Source: Persephonella sp. (lineage in GTDB: Bacteria; Aquificota; Aquificia; Aquificales; Hydrogenothermaceae). From it: DNA of 64,000 nucleotides. Location: assembly GCA_026987075.1 (NCBI GenBank), contig JALSNI010000058.1, forward strand, positions 1 to 64,000, in the 5' to 3' direction. The position numbers and the translations under genes are program-made. The notes beneath the pieces were generated by a model, which worked only from the letters and a program-made list of their open reading frames with translations, made no database searches and was not told where the DNA came from. Positions 25,593-35,242 of the stretch are shown here, piece after piece (the first letter of the stretch is position 1; each line of letters opens with the position of its first letter).

Positions 25593-26065
25593 CTTTCTTC
25601 CTCTAAAAATTTATTGATGTACTTTTCAAGCTTTTTTAAACTGTGTGCACCGTAGATTATTTTACCAATAGTAAGGTCTTTCCTGAGTATGTAAGTTATA
25701 GGTGTTCCAATAATACGGTATTTGCTTTTTACTGTGTCATCTCCTAAAAGCACAGGAATGTCAAATCCCCATTTTTCCTTTATCTTTTTAATTTTATCAG
25801 GGTTTTTTTCATCTATGACCACTGCAAAGAATTTTACCTTTTTGTTTTTAAACTTTTTATACAGTTTGTTTATCTGAGGAAGTTCTTCTTTACAGGTGTG
25901 GCAGGTTTTTGACCAAAAAATGAGGTAAACCAAATTGCCTTTGAGTTGTTCTAACTTTACCGTGTTGCCGTTTTCATCTTTCAGCTGAAACATATATGGC
26001 TTTAAACCTTTGCTGAATGCTACAAGAGGCACTAAAAGTATTAGTATGAGAAATATCCTTTTCAT
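25589..26065 (-). CDS. TlpA/ResA-like thioredoxin-fold protein
   Basis: A 158-residue exported protein: signal peptide about 1-18, then a thioredoxin fold with the active site WSKTCHTCKEELP and the cis-Pro loop GTPITY. ResA-like proteins reduce disulfides in apocytochrome c using electrons from CcdA, whose gene follows with a four-base overlap. The active site CHTC differs from the CEPC usual in ResA. Divergent from the fumarate reductase subunit gene. Confidence 0.88.
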   Translation of the reverse strand: MKRIFLILILLVPLVAFSKGLKPYMFQLKDENGNTVKLEQLKGNLVYLIFWSKTCHTCKEELPQINKLYKKFKNKKVKFFAVVIDEKNPDKIKKIKEKWGFDIPVLLGDDTVKSKYRIIGTPITYILRKDLTIGKIIYGAHSLKKLEKYINKFLEEER

Positions 26066-26157
26066 AGCTGTCCTGCCTCTGTATAATGTTATTTTAAATT
26101 TTAGTGATTTATTAAGTTTAAGTTATGATGAATATTATATTTTAGCAGGTAGGAACT

Positions 26158-26892
26158 ATGGAAAAAATTGTCATAAAAATAAAAAGATTTAATGGAGAAA
26201 GAGAGTGGTTTCAAGAGTATACTGTAAGTGTAACAGAGAGAACCACTCTTATTGAAGCACTAATGGAACTACAGGGAAGTATAGACCCTTCACTTTCATT
26301 TAGAGTTCAGTGTAGAGCAGCAATATGTGGAACCTGTGGAGTGAAAATTAACGGAGAGTATCACGTTCTTGCCTGTAAGACAAAGATTAAGGAATTTATT
26401 AAGAATGGGATAATAACCGTTGAACCTCTATCTAATATGAAAGTTATTAAGGATCTTGTTACAGACCACGGAGAATTCCTGTATAAAATAAAAGACGTTA
26501 AAGGCTGGTTTGAACCTGCTGAAGAGTTTCAGCGTGTTTATCCTGAAGATTTACAGAAATTTGAAAAGGAAACAGACTGTATCCTTTGTGGAATATGTTA
26601 TTCCATATGTCCAGCTTTTGAAATAGATAGAGATTTTGGAGGTCCTATAAACTTTGTTAAAGTTTTCAGATTTTGGAAAGATAAGAACGATGCCTTGAAA
26701 GATGAAAGGATAGTTATTGCAGAAAAAAATCACATAACAAGTTGCGTTCACTGTAAATACTGCACTTTTTCCTGCCCTAAACAGATTCCTGTTGAGCAAG
26801 ACATTATGCAGATAGAGTTTTATGGGAAACAAAAGGGAATAATAAAGTCTTCAGAATCTGGAGGTGGTTTCTCTACACCCTTTGGTTTTTAA
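26158..26892 (+). CDS. Fumarate reductase/succinate dehydrogenase iron-sulfur subunit
   Basis: A 244-residue cytoplasmic protein. The N-terminal ferredoxin domain has the [2Fe-2S] ligands CRAAICGTCG and ACKT. The C-terminal domain has CILCGICYSICP and CVHCKYCTFSCPK. In E. coli FrdB the second site is C-x5-C-x3-C and holds a [3Fe-4S] cluster; here an extra Cys stands at the place of FrdB Val207, as in E-type enzymes that carry a second [4Fe-4S]. It passes electrons between the flavoprotein and quinone. No flavoprotein or membrane subunit gene is adjacent. Confidence 0.9.
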   Translation: MEKIVIKIKRFNGEREWFQEYTVSVTERTTLIEALMELQGSIDPSLSFRVQCRAAICGTCGVKINGEYHVLACKTKIKEFIKNGIITVEPLSNMKVIKDLVTDHGEFLYKIKDVKGWFEPAEEFQRVYPEDLQKFEKETDCILCGICYSICPAFEIDRDFGGPINFVKVFRFWKDKNDALKDERIVIAEKNHITSCVHCKYCTFSCPKQIPVEQDIMQIEFYGKQKGIIKSSESGGGFSTPFGF

Positions 26893-27953
26893 GATTGTGA
26901 AACATACTTTTCTTTGAAAAGAAGTAGCATATTGTCTATCATTACAACTATAATAGGGGCTAAAAATATCCCTATAAATCCAAACAGATTAAGTCCACCA
27001 AGGATAGCAAAGACTAAAATCATTGGATGTATGTTTGTCTTGTCTCCTATAACCACAGGTTTTATGATGTTATCTATCGTGCTAATAACTAAGGTTCCGT
27101 AAACGGAAAATAAAAAGGCAGTCAGAAATCCTTTTGTAAACAATGTGTAAATAGCAACAGGAATCCAGATAAGAGAAGCTCCACCTACAGGAATAAATGC
27201 AGCTATGAAAGTTATAAATGCCCAAAAATAACTCATCTCTAAACCTATGGCAAAATAACCAATAAAAGATAAAATTCCTTGAGCTATTGCAGTTAAAACA
27301 GAACCTAAAACAACTCCTTGAATAGCATTATAGCTTTTTGATAAAAGAAAAGTTTTGTCTTTATCAGAAAGGGGAATTATGCTATAAATTCTGTTGTAAA
27401 GATGTATTCCATCTTTAAACAAAAAGAATATAGTGATTAACATTATAATTATTCCAACAATAAGCAATGTGACGTCAAGGAATATGCCTTTCCCCTGTTG
27501 TATCACAAAGGAGACTATCTCATTTACAATTCCTCTTATGGCATCGCTAATGTCGACATTTATGTTGAGAGATTTTAAACTGTTCTCAATGATTACATAA
27601 ACTTTTGAGATGATAGGTGTCTCTTTTATCAAAATCTCAATACTTCTATATTTGGAAATATTCTCAATTATTATTGGGTAGATTGTTATAATCTGATTTA
27701 CAAAAAATGCTATAAGGGTTATAGATGGAATGATTATAAACATCAAAATTAAAGCAGTCATAATTGATGAGGCTAAAATTTTGTTTTTTATCTTTTTCTC
27801 AATTTTGAGATACACAGGGTAGAAAATTATAGTTATCAGTATAGACAGAATAATAACTTTTAGAAATGGCTCAAACAGAAGATATCCTAAAAAAAGAAAA
27901 AAAGAAAGGAAACCAAAAAAGAAGAAGTTTCCTATCTGTTCATTAGAACCCAA
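26889..27953 (-). CDS. AI-2E family membrane transporter
   Basis: A 354-residue membrane protein with about eight hydrophobic segments, a central soluble stretch (about residues 90-160) and the family's C-terminal blocks GxxLTAIAQGILSFIGY and VIGDKTNIHPMILVFAILGGL. The family (PF01594; YhhT, PerM, TqsA) includes quorum-signal exporters and Na+/H+ antiporters, so the substrate cannot be named. It converges on the iron-sulfur subunit gene with a four-base overlap. Confidence 0.9.
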   Translation of the reverse strand: MGSNEQIGNFFFFGFLSFFLFLGYLLFEPFLKVIILSILITIIFYPVYLKIEKKIKNKILASSIMTALILMFIIIPSITLIAFFVNQIITIYPIIIENISKYRSIEILIKETPIISKVYVIIENSLKSLNINVDISDAIRGIVNEIVSFVIQQGKGIFLDVTLLIVGIIIMLITIFFLFKDGIHLYNRIYSIIPLSDKDKTFLLSKSYNAIQGVVLGSVLTAIAQGILSFIGYFAIGLEMSYFWAFITFIAAFIPVGGASLIWIPVAIYTLFTKGFLTAFLFSVYGTLVISTIDNIIKPVVIGDKTNIHPMILVFAILGGLNLFGFIGIFLAPIIVVMIDNMLLLFKEKYVSQS

Positions 27954-27962
27954 TCTTTAAAA

Positions 27963-28061
27963 TTATTCTTCTCCCCTTTTAAGTGCTCCTGAAAGGAAAG
28001 CTATAATTCCTGTAACAATTGTAAAGATAGTCATCACAATAAAAGGTATCCATGGTTCCAT
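27963..28061 (-). CDS. 32-residue single-helix membrane protein
   Basis: An ATG at 28061 with ribosome site GGAGGAG opens a 32-codon frame: MEPWIPF, a hydrophobic stretch of about 20 residues, then LKRGEE. This is the pattern of small one-helix membrane subunits. It lies between the UDP-glucuronate decarboxylase and AI-2E genes on the same strand, with the latter starting nine bases later. I do not know the family; an accessory subunit of a membrane complex is possible. Confidence 0.6.
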   Translation of the reverse strand: MEPWIPFIVMTIFTIVTGIIAFLSGALKRGEE

Positions 28062-28088
28062 CTCATGCTCCTCCGTTAGCCTTAGTTT

Positions 28089-29027
28089 TTATTTTATCTT
28101 AAGTTTAAAATACTGTATCGTATTTTCAAGCCCTTCGTCAAGAGAAACTTCTGGTTTCCACTGGAGGAGGTTTTTTGCTTTTGTTATGTCTGGACATCTT
28201 CTTTTGGGGTCGTCTTCTAAAGGGGGAAGGAATGTTATGTTAGAGCTTGAATTTGATATTTTTACAATCTTAAGTGCAATCTCAATTATTGTATGTTCAT
28301 CAGGATTACCTAAATTGAAAACTTCCCCATCTAATCCGTCTTTTACTGCAAGTGAAAATATCCCTTCAACCATATCTGTTATATAACAGAAACTTCTTGT
28401 TTGCTTTCCGTCTCCATAAATTGTTAGATTTTCACCTCTTAAGGCTTGCGATACAAAGTTGGGTATCACCCGACCGTCATCTATTCTCATTCTCTCTCCG
28501 TATGTATTGAAAATTCGTGCAATTCTTACATCTATTCCATGTTCCCGATAATAAGCCATACTCATAGCTTCAGAAAATCTTTTTGCCTCGTCATAAACAG
28601 ACCTTATGCCTGTTGGATTAACATTTCCCCAGTATGTTTCAGGTTGAGGGTGAACCTGGGGGTCTCCATAAATTTCTGAGGTGGATGCAAATATGTAGCG
28701 GGCGTTTTTCTTTTTGGCAAGACCAAGGGTGTGAAGTGTTCCTAAAGAGTCAACTTTCATCGTATGAATGGGATGTTTTAGATAATCTACAGGAGATGCA
28801 GGACAGGCAAAGTGAAGAATGATATCAATTTCGTCAGGTATGTATATGTAATTAGTCACGTCATATTTTATAAAACGAAAATTTTTGTTTCCAAATAGAT
28901 GGGCTATGTTGTCTGGTGAACCAGTAAGAAAGTTATCAAGACCTATTACATAAAAACCTTCTTTTAAGAATTTATCACACAGGTGACTTCCTATGAATCC
29001 TGCTGCTCCTGTTATAAGGACTTTCAC
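28089..29027 (-). CDS. UDP-glucuronate decarboxylase (UDP-xylose synthase) family SDR
   Basis: A 312-residue extended short-chain dehydrogenase. GAAGFIGSH at the N-terminus binds NAD, and YDEAKR carries the catalytic Tyr and Lys. The blocks [24 protein letters not shown] and [19 protein letters not shown] are characteristic of UXS enzymes, which convert UDP-glucuronate to UDP-xylose for cell-surface polysaccharide. Four-base overlap with the NDH-2 gene upstream. A related nucleotide-sugar epimerase role cannot be fully excluded. Confidence 0.9.
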   Translation of the reverse strand: MKVLITGAAGFIGSHLCDKFLKEGFYVIGLDNFLTGSPDNIAHLFGNKNFRFIKYDVTNYIYIPDEIDIILHFACPASPVDYLKHPIHTMKVDSLGTLHTLGLAKKKNARYIFASTSEIYGDPQVHPQPETYWGNVNPTGIRSVYDEAKRFSEAMSMAYYREHGIDVRIARIFNTYGERMRIDDGRVIPNFVSQALRGENLTIYGDGKQTRSFCYITDMVEGIFSLAVKDGLDGEVFNLGNPDEHTIIEIALKIVKISNSSSNITFLPPLEDDPKRRCPDITKAKNLLQWKPEVSLDEGLENTIQYFKLKIK

Positions 29028-30235
29028 TGTTCTAAGAGTCTCCTGTAACCTTTTTTTGATATGTGTCTAAGAGGGAGTTTATAGTGAAGGAATACAAGCT
29101 CTTTAAACAGATATGCAGGAAATCCTTTGAATTTTATACCGTTTTTTATCATTCCTACTCCGTATTTTCCCCCGAGAGCTGAAACCATCCCCTTAAATAC
29201 AGGGCTTTCTACTTTTGGTTTTTTTCCTTTTAATGTATCTCTTAGGTATCGTGCTGTAATTTCTCCTGTCTGTATAGCTATCTGTGCCATTGGGGGAAGT
29301 ATCTCACCTGTCTCATAATTTGTTATCTGGGCACAATCTCCAATAATGAATATGTTGTCAATTCCTTCAGGCCTGAAATACTCATTAACGATGGCTTGTT
29401 TTCTTTTGTTTGTTTTTATTCTCATCTTTTCAATGAGTGTGCTGGCTACTATACCACCAGTCCATATAAAAAAGTCTTGTTTTATGAAATCTTCGTCTTC
29501 AAAATAAACATTTTCTTTATCTACTTTTATAATTTTTTTCCCTGTTAGTATGTTCACTCCTAATGATTTCAATCTACTGTAAGCTGTCTGATAAACAAAC
29601 TCATCCATTCCAGGAAGTATCCTATCTGCTGCTTCTATTAGTGTTATGTTTAATCCTTCACACAGGAAACCTATTCTTTTGAAAAATTCTTTCGCATAGT
29701 ATGCCATTTCTGCTGCAATCTCAACTCCTGCAAGTCCTGCTCCTCCCACCACAATACTAAACTGGTTTTCTTTTACTATGTAGCACTTTTCTTCTTCCTG
29801 TATTTTTTGAAGTATTTTCTTTTCAAATTTCTGTTTAAACTGAAGACTTCTATCTAAAGTTTTTACTCCTGCAGCGTGTTCTCTGAGGCCTTCTATAGGA
29901 GGGAAAAAGGTTTTACTTCCTGCTGCTATAATTAAGTAATCATATTTTAGTTTGAATCTATTTCCATAAATCTCGTTTCTGTCAGGGTCTATGTAATTAA
30001 CTTTTTCTTTGAAAAAATGTATGTTCTTTCCCAATCCTTCACACAAAGTAGACAGGTCAATGATAATGTCAGATATTATAGATTCATTAGCAATAAAACT
30101 GTAAACTTCTGGCTGTAGATACTGATATGGATTCTGGTCAATTAAATAAACTTCTGCATCAATATCAAACTTAGAGAACTGTTTAACGAAGGAGACGCCT
30201 CCATATCCTCCCCCAATAACAACAATCTTTTTCAT
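29024..30235 (-). CDS. Type II NADH:quinone oxidoreductase (NDH-2) family
   Basis: A 403-residue FAD protein with two dinucleotide-binding folds: GGGYGG at residue 8 for FAD, and [13 protein letters not shown] (about 163) for NAD(P)H. The second FAD block [10 protein letters not shown] and the [11 protein letters not shown] motif are those of NDH-2. It would oxidise NADH without proton pumping and reduce the quinone pool. Sulfide:quinone reductases are related, but the paired SQR catalytic Cys are not visible. A basic C-terminal tail probably binds the membrane. Confidence 0.85.
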   Translation of the reverse strand: MKKIVVIGGGYGGVSFVKQFSKFDIDAEVYLIDQNPYQYLQPEVYSFIANESIISDIIIDLSTLCEGLGKNIHFFKEKVNYIDPDRNEIYGNRFKLKYDYLIIAAGSKTFFPPIEGLREHAAGVKTLDRSLQFKQKFEKKILQKIQEEEKCYIVKENQFSIVVGGAGLAGVEIAAEMAYYAKEFFKRIGFLCEGLNITLIEAADRILPGMDEFVYQTAYSRLKSLGVNILTGKKIIKVDKENVYFEDEDFIKQDFFIWTGGIVASTLIEKMRIKTNKRKQAIVNEYFRPEGIDNIFIIGDCAQITNYETGEILPPMAQIAIQTGEITARYLRDTLKGKKPKVESPVFKGMVSALGGKYGVGMIKNGIKFKGFPAYLFKELVFLHYKLPLRHISKKGYRRLLEQ

Positions 30236-30236
30236 G

Positions 30237-31037
30237 TTAGTTATTCAGGAGCTTTATAGCTTCGTCAACTGTTATGTTTTCGTGAACTATTTTTGACAGG
30301 ACATATGTTATTTTGGAAACATTTTCGTGCTGGAATATGTTTCTTCCTACAGATAAGCCTGCACACCCTGCAACGACTACAGCATCATAAATCATCTGTA
30401 AAAGCTCTCTGTCTGAACTGACCTTTGGACCTCCTGCTATAACCACAGGAACAGGACATCCTTCCACAACCTTTCTGAAAGTTTCAGGATTTCCTGTGTA
30501 GGGGACTTTTACAATGTCAGCTCCAAGCTCGGCACCTATCCTTGCTATGTGAGCGATTGCGTCTGGGTCAAAGGGGTTTTTTACCTCAGGCCCTCTATAG
30601 TAGAGCATAGCTACAAGTGGCATCTGCCATTCTAAACATGCTTTTGATACAGCTCCAAAATCTTTCAGCATCTGTTTTTCATCTTCTGCTCCTATGTTTA
30701 CGTGTATTGATACTCCATCTGCACCAAGTTTTATAGCTTCTTCTACAGTGCATACTAAAACTTTATCGTTTTTTCTAAGGGAAAGGTCTGTTGATGCAGA
30801 CATGTGAATGATAAGCCCCACATCTTTACCTTTTCCTCTATGTCCCTGCTCCACAATACCTTTGTGGAGAATTATTGCGTTGGCTCCCCCTTCTGCTATT
30901 TTTTCAACAGTTTCTTTTATGTTAATCAAACCTTTCATTGGTCCTGAGCTTACACCGTGGTCCATAGGAACAATAACAGTTTTCCCTGTGTCTCTATTCA
31001 TTATTCTTTCTAATCTAACTCTTTTACCAATTCCCAA
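30237..31037 (-). CDS. DhnA-type class I aldolase (FBP aldolase/ADH synthase family)
   Basis: A 266-residue TIM-barrel enzyme. [31 protein letters not shown] and [10 protein letters not shown] (Schiff-base Lys) match the archaeal-type class I aldolase family that includes fructose-bisphosphate aldolases and 2-amino-3,7-dideoxy-D-threo-hept-6-ulosonate synthase. Which reaction it performs cannot be decided here. The start is TTG at 31037 with a strong AAGGAGGG site; no ATG fits better. Confidence 0.85.
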   Translation of the reverse strand: MGIGKRVRLERIMNRDTGKTVIVPMDHGVSSGPMKGLINIKETVEKIAEGGANAIILHKGIVEQGHRGKGKDVGLIIHMSASTDLSLRKNDKVLVCTVEEAIKLGADGVSIHVNIGAEDEKQMLKDFGAVSKACLEWQMPLVAMLYYRGPEVKNPFDPDAIAHIARIGAELGADIVKVPYTGNPETFRKVVEGCPVPVVIAGGPKVSSDRELLQMIYDAVVVAGCAGLSVGRNIFQHENVSKITYVLSKIVHENITVDEAIKLLNN

Positions 31038-31057
31038 TTTTTCCCTCCTTCAGATAT

Positions 31058-31195
31058 TTATATAATTTTACCTAAAATAAATCCTAAGATAAAAGCAATT
31101 ATAGCAGTAAGAATAATCTTTGTATTATCTGAATGTTTGTTTGGCTGATAACTGCTTTTCCTTTCTCTCATGTAATCTCTATCATACAGACCCAC
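31058..31195 (-). CDS. 45-residue membrane protein with GLYDRDYMR start
   Basis: A GTG at 31195, overlapping the stop of the LapA-like gene and preceded by GAGG, opens a 45-codon frame. It begins [12 protein letters not shown], has a Ser/Gln/Asn-rich linker, and ends in one hydrophobic helix with GxxxG spacing and LGKII. The YDRDYxR beginning is one I associate with small membrane proteins of thermophiles, but I cannot name the function. The aldolase gene starts 20 bases later. Confidence 0.6.
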   Translation of the reverse strand: MGLYDRDYMRERKSSYQPNKHSDNTKIILTAIIAFILGFILGKII

Positions 31196-31577
31196 TTTTA
31201 TCCTCCTCGTCTTTTTTTACGGTAATATTTTGTTTGTTCTTTAATATTTCAATTTCTCCTTCTAATTTTTTGATGGTTTCTTCCTTTGTTTCTAACTGTT
31301 TTTTTAATTTTTCCATTTCTTTTTCTAAACTTTTTATGTTTCTGTTTAGTTTTATCTTGTCTATTTTATAAGATATCCAGTCAGTTATGGTGAATATAAG
31401 GATAAGAATAGCTCCTATTATTATGCTGACGATGATTACCAGTGCCAGAGGTATTTCTGGTGTTTTAAGTGTGGGAAGTATGTTGACTGATACCTTTGGT
31501 GATGTGTTCATAGAAACAAAGTAAGCTACTGCAAGAAGTATTATTAGCCATAGTATAAGTTTTATTTTATTCCACAT
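31182..31577 (-). CDS. LapA-domain membrane protein
   Basis: A 131-residue protein with two membrane helices (about 6-24 and 42-65) and a long Lys/Glu coiled coil to the end. The helix-loop-helix part with FVSMNT and the following ISYKI fit the LapA (DUF1049) domain found in lipopolysaccharide assembly proteins. It overlaps the HIT gene by 11 bases. A structural role at the inner membrane is inferred. Confidence 0.75.
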   Translation of the reverse strand: MWNKIKLILWLIILLAVAYFVSMNTSPKVSVNILPTLKTPEIPLALVIIVSIIIGAILILIFTITDWISYKIDKIKLNRNIKSLEKEMEKLKKQLETKEETIKKLEGEIEILKNKQNITVKKDEEDKSGSV

Positions 31578-32064
31578 TTTCTTCCTCTAATGCTTTTTTC
31601 AGTTTATTGTATATTTCCTTCAAATCCTGGGATATTACTTTAACTTCTCCTATCACAGGCATGAAATTTGTGTCTCCATTCCATCGGGGAACTATGTGAT
31701 TGTGAAGGTGAGTTTCTAATCCTGCCCCTGCGACTCTACCAAGATTGTATCCAAGATTAAAACCATCTGGATTTAAAGTTTTTTTAAGAATTTTTATTCC
31801 TAATTTTGTTAATCTTGACATTTCACACATAGTTTCTTCGTCTAAATGTAAAAAATCCCCTATATGCTGGTAAGGAGCAACCATCAGATGTCCTGCGTTG
31901 TAGGGATAAAGATTCATAATGATAAAAGCTTTTTTCCCTCTATATACAACAAGTCTTTTCTCGTCTTCTTCAGGATTTTTCCCTGCTTCACACAGAAAAC
32001 AGCTTTCCATCTTATCGTATGTTTCTATATACTGGCTTCTCCAAGGAGAAAACAATTTTTTCAT
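31567..32064 (-). CDS. HIT family hydrolase/phosphorylase
   Basis: A 165-residue cytoplasmic protein. The histidine triad is ETHLHNHIVPRW, with CFLC near the N-terminus and NAGHLMVAPYQH before the triad. The length and the trailing W fit the Ap4A phosphorylase-like branch of HIT proteins that cleave diadenosine polyphosphates or nucleotide conjugates. It follows priA by eight bases. The exact substrate is unknown. Confidence 0.88.
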   Translation of the reverse strand: MKKLFSPWRSQYIETYDKMESCFLCEAGKNPEEDEKRLVVYRGKKAFIIMNLYPYNAGHLMVAPYQHIGDFLHLDEETMCEMSRLTKLGIKILKKTLNPDGFNLGYNLGRVAGAGLETHLHNHIVPRWNGDTNFMPVIGEVKVISQDLKEIYNKLKKALEEENVE

Positions 32065-32072
32065 TTTTCCTC

Positions 32073-34112
32073 CTAAATGAGCTTTTTAGGTTCTACTTCT
32101 ATAATTAATTTTATACCTTTTTTTTCTGTTAGTTTGAAAAGATTTTTCAATTTCTCTTTTTCTTTGAAATTTTTTAAGATTATCTGAACTCTGTTTTTTT
32201 CTCTAAGATAAGAAAAGAACGCGCTGTAAGGACCTTCGTAATTTATCTGTTCTACATCGTTTTCTTCTTTCCACTTTTCAAAGATGTCTTTTACCTGTTG
32301 TAAAGTAAGATTTTTTTTCTCAAAAGTTAAAAGTATTATTCTGACAAATGGTGGCAGGTTAAGCTGTTTTCTTTCTTTTAGATGGGACAGGTAAAAGCTG
32401 TGAAAATTTTTTTGAGTAATCAGGTTTAAAGGAAAACTATCTTTTTTAAGATGGGAAAGAATTATGTATTTTTCCTCTGCTTTATAGTAAGGATACAACA
32501 CTGCTCTGAAAAGGTTTTCCATTCCTCTGAAATCATGCAAAATAAGATGAAAATCTGGATTTATGTTTATGACGTAATGGTATTTATCTATTACAGAATC
32601 TTTACCAGTTAGTGTTGTGATTAGCTGAACTCTTCCTTTTTTTTCTTCAGCTAAAAAGACTTTTTCCTTTAGTTCTTTTTCAAGAGTTTCTTTCACTTTT
32701 TCAACTCCATAACCTATTTCTTTAAGAGGAGTTTCACACTCAGGGCATTCTTTTATGTATTGAAACTTTTTTCCACATATTTCACATTGAAGATAAAAGT
32801 TTTTTCCTATATATATCTTCAATGGAGCATCACATCTACTACACTTTATTTCCTCTTCACATCTTGGACAGAAAAGAAAAGATGAGTATCCTTTTTTGTT
32901 CGTAACAATAAGAACTTTTTTGTTTTTCTGTTTGATGATTTTTTTTATTTGAGGGTCTGTTATTGGTAAATCTTTTATATCTATGGGGACTTTTAACTTT
33001 TCAAGGGGAGGTTTGACACTTAAAGGTTTAGCTAATTTTTTAGTTAGTAAATAATAGGTTTCAACAGATGGAACAGAAGCGGCATACACGACTGAGATAT
33101 CTTTTTTTAATCTATAGAGCTCAAAAGCTACTCTTCTAACGTCAAATCTGGGGTTTCTTAAGTTTTTGTAAGATGGGGAAAATTCCTCTTCAATTATTAT
33201 GGTTTTTAGATTTTTTATTGGTATAAATATAGAAGACAAGGTTCCTATTGTTAAAGTTCCTTCTGAATTTTTTAGTCTAAACCAGTTTTTTACTTTCTCT
33301 TCTTCTGTTAATGTATCGTGATACATAAATAGTCTGTTCCCAAATATCTTCTTAAGATGGGGATACACTGCCTTTATAGATTGAATGTTGGGAAATATAA
33401 TCAGTGTTCCCTTCTTTGCTAAGATGTTGTAAGATGCTATTTCTATGTAGTTTTTTAATCTTTTTTCCCATAAATCCCAGTAGACAAAGATTCCTTCTTT
33501 TATTTTTTTTCCTTTTGTGAGTCTTAGAGAAGAGGTTTTTTCTTCTGTTTGTGTAAAAGGCTCCTCTTTTACTAATCCTTTTTTTATGAGGCTGTTTAAT
33601 GTTTGGAATGAAAACCCTGCTTCTTTTATCTGGGATAAGGTAAGTTCTCCTCTTTCAATTATTAGTTCAAAGAGTTGTTTTGCTTTAGGTGATATTTCTT
33701 GGGAGAGTGACAGAGATGTTGCTCTATACATTTTTTCCTGTTTGTAAGGTTTAACCCATTTTTCTGACTTTCTGTCATATTTCCATCTTAGTCCTTCTGG
33801 CATACAGTAGTAGGTTGTTATTCCAATTGGGGATATGTAGTAATCAGATATTTTTTTTAAAAGTGTTATGTAATCTTCAGAGAAAACAGGTTCCTCATCA
33901 GGTATCTCTTCAACATCTCTAATTTTTTTTATATTGTAGGGTGTTGAAAAGTCTGTGATGATACCTGTCATTTTTGTTGTTTTAAAAGGAACTAAAACTC
34001 TTCTTCCTATAAGGTTGGAAATATTTTTTACTTTGTATGTGAAAGTCATAAACTGGGAAACAGGAAGGGCAACCTCAACATATGTAAAATCTTTTTCTAA
34101 CTGTTTTTTCAC
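32073..34112 (-). CDS. priA: PriA-like primosomal protein with degenerate ATPase motifs
   Basis: A 679-residue PriA homologue. The N-terminal DNA-binding region, the paired zinc sites (four CxxC pairs from about residue 419) and the C-terminal domain are present. The helicase core has lost its key residues: where GVTGSGKTE should be (about 205-222) there is [13 protein letters not shown], the DEEH box reads EEEF (308-311) and SATPS reads AASVPS. It is probably unable to hydrolyse ATP, like the Deinococcus PriA pseudohelicase, and may only recruit DnaB to stalled forks. Start is GTG at 34112, overlapping the hslV stop. Confidence 0.85.
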   Translation of the reverse strand: MKKQLEKDFTYVEVALPVSQFMTFTYKVKNISNLIGRRVLVPFKTTKMTGIITDFSTPYNIKKIRDVEEIPDEEPVFSEDYITLLKKISDYYISPIGITTYYCMPEGLRWKYDRKSEKWVKPYKQEKMYRATSLSLSQEISPKAKQLFELIIERGELTLSQIKEAGFSFQTLNSLIKKGLVKEEPFTQTEEKTSSLRLTKGKKIKEGIFVYWDLWEKRLKNYIEIASYNILAKKGTLIIFPNIQSIKAVYPHLKKIFGNRLFMYHDTLTEEEKVKNWFRLKNSEGTLTIGTLSSIFIPIKNLKTIIIEEEFSPSYKNLRNPRFDVRRVAFELYRLKKDISVVYAASVPSVETYYLLTKKLAKPLSVKPPLEKLKVPIDIKDLPITDPQIKKIIKQKNKKVLIVTNKKGYSSFLFCPRCEEEIKCSRCDAPLKIYIGKNFYLQCEICGKKFQYIKECPECETPLKEIGYGVEKVKETLEKELKEKVFLAEEKKGRVQLITTLTGKDSVIDKYHYVININPDFHLILHDFRGMENLFRAVLYPYYKAEEKYIILSHLKKDSFPLNLITQKNFHSFYLSHLKERKQLNLPPFVRIILLTFEKKNLTLQQVKDIFEKWKEENDVEQINYEGPYSAFFSYLREKNRVQIILKNFKEKEKLKNLFKLTEKKGIKLIIEVEPKKLI

Positions 34113-34639
34113 AATTCTTCAATAGTAAAGTTATCGTTTGTGTAGATACATATCTGTGATGCTATCTTCATTGCTTCTTCTACTATTTTTCTTGCTTCCA
34201 TATCAGTATTTCTGTAGAGGGCTAATGCTGCAGACCTTGCAAAGTCTCCGCCTGAACCTGTTGCAAGGACAGGTTCGTCTGGTTCTATAACATCTCCGTT
34301 TCCTGATATGAGAAACATCTTTTCCCTGTCGGCAGCTATTAAGACAGCCTCTAACCTTCTTAAGAATTTATCTGTTCTCCAGTCTTTTGCAAGCTCAACC
34401 GCAGCTTTCAAAAGATTTCCTCTGTATTTGTTTAGTTTTTCTTCTAATCTTTCCATAAGAGCAAGACCGTCAGCTGCAGAGCCAGCAAATCCAACAACAA
34501 CTTTTCCGTCGTGTAGTTTTCTTATCTTTTTTGCTGATGCTTTCATGATGCTGTGTCCCAGTGTTACCTGACCATCTCCTGCTATAACTGTTTTTCCATT
34601 TCTTCTTACGACCAATATCGTCGTGCTTCTACTTTTCAT
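34109..34639 (-). CDS. hslV: HslV peptidase subunit of the HslUV protease
   Basis: A 176-residue proteasome-like subunit. A five-residue propeptide precedes the catalytic Thr6 (STTILVVR), as in Thermotoga HslV, and [17 protein letters not shown] and ATGSGGDFA follow. HslV forms a double ring that degrades proteins fed by the HslU ATPase, whose gene is 27 kb away at 61797. Overlaps both neighbours: priA by four bases and the NlpC gene by 11. Confidence 0.95.
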   Translation of the reverse strand: MKSRSTTILVVRRNGKTVIAGDGQVTLGHSIMKASAKKIRKLHDGKVVVGFAGSAADGLALMERLEEKLNKYRGNLLKAAVELAKDWRTDKFLRRLEAVLIAADREKMFLISGNGDVIEPDEPVLATGSGGDFARSAALALYRNTDMEARKIVEEAMKIASQICIYTNDNFTIEEL

Positions 34640-35189
34640 TTGCTATCTCCTCTATGTTGTAAAGGAAAAGCCTCTTTGCAAAAAGGAAGTTTCTAAGGTA
34701 AAAGTCTTTGTCTATATCGCTGATTATTATTCTTTTCCCAGCTGAAGAGGCGTGTATCATTTTACCTTCTCCTATGTATATACCAACATGGGAAGGAAAT
34801 CGTGCATATGTTCTGAAAAATAAAAGGTCTCCTGGTTTTAGATTCTCTCTGCTTACAAACATACCGTATTTAGCCTGATATCTCGCTGTTCGTGGCAGTG
34901 ATATACCTGCCATTGCATATACTTTTTGGACAAATGCTGAACAGTCCATTCCCCATATACTCTCTCCACCAAATCTATACTTGACACCTAACAGTCCAAT
35001 TGCAAAATCAACAATGCTCTTTTGAAAATCTGGCTCAGGCAATCCGTCATCAATCATTACAGCTTTGTATCTCTCTTTGGCATAGCTGTTTTTTAAACTG
35101 TTGTAGTAATCGCTGTCAAACAGTTCTAAAATTTCCTTACCTAAGGCAACTCCTGTAAAGACAAGTAAAGAAAGTATTACTTTTTTCAT
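34629..35189 (-). CDS. NlpC/P60 family cell-wall hydrolase
   Basis: A 186-residue exported protein when started at 35189. This ATG has AGGA upstream and opens directly into the signal peptide; ATGs at 35201 and 35213 are less likely because TATAAT (35219-35214) touches the outermost. The catalytic triad is visible: Cys in GMDCSAFVQ (about residue 83), His in SHVGIYIG and His in MIHASS. Such enzymes cut peptidoglycan stem peptides. First gene of the long minus-strand run. Confidence 0.88.
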   Translation of the reverse strand: MKKVILSLLVFTGVALGKEILELFDSDYYNSLKNSYAKERYKAVMIDDGLPEPDFQKSIVDFAIGLLGVKYRFGGESIWGMDCSAFVQKVYAMAGISLPRTARYQAKYGMFVSRENLKPGDLLFFRTYARFPSHVGIYIGEGKMIHASSAGKRIIISDIDKDFYLRNFLFAKRLFLYNIEEIANEK

Positions 35190-35242
35190 CTTTTCCTTCA
35201 TAACTTTTTCCATATTATAACAAATCTGATATTATTAAAGTT

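Noticed and set aside
29024-30235. Sulfide:quinone oxidoreductase
   Set aside because: The conserved redox Cys pair of SQR is not visible, while the NDH-2 blocks are intact.
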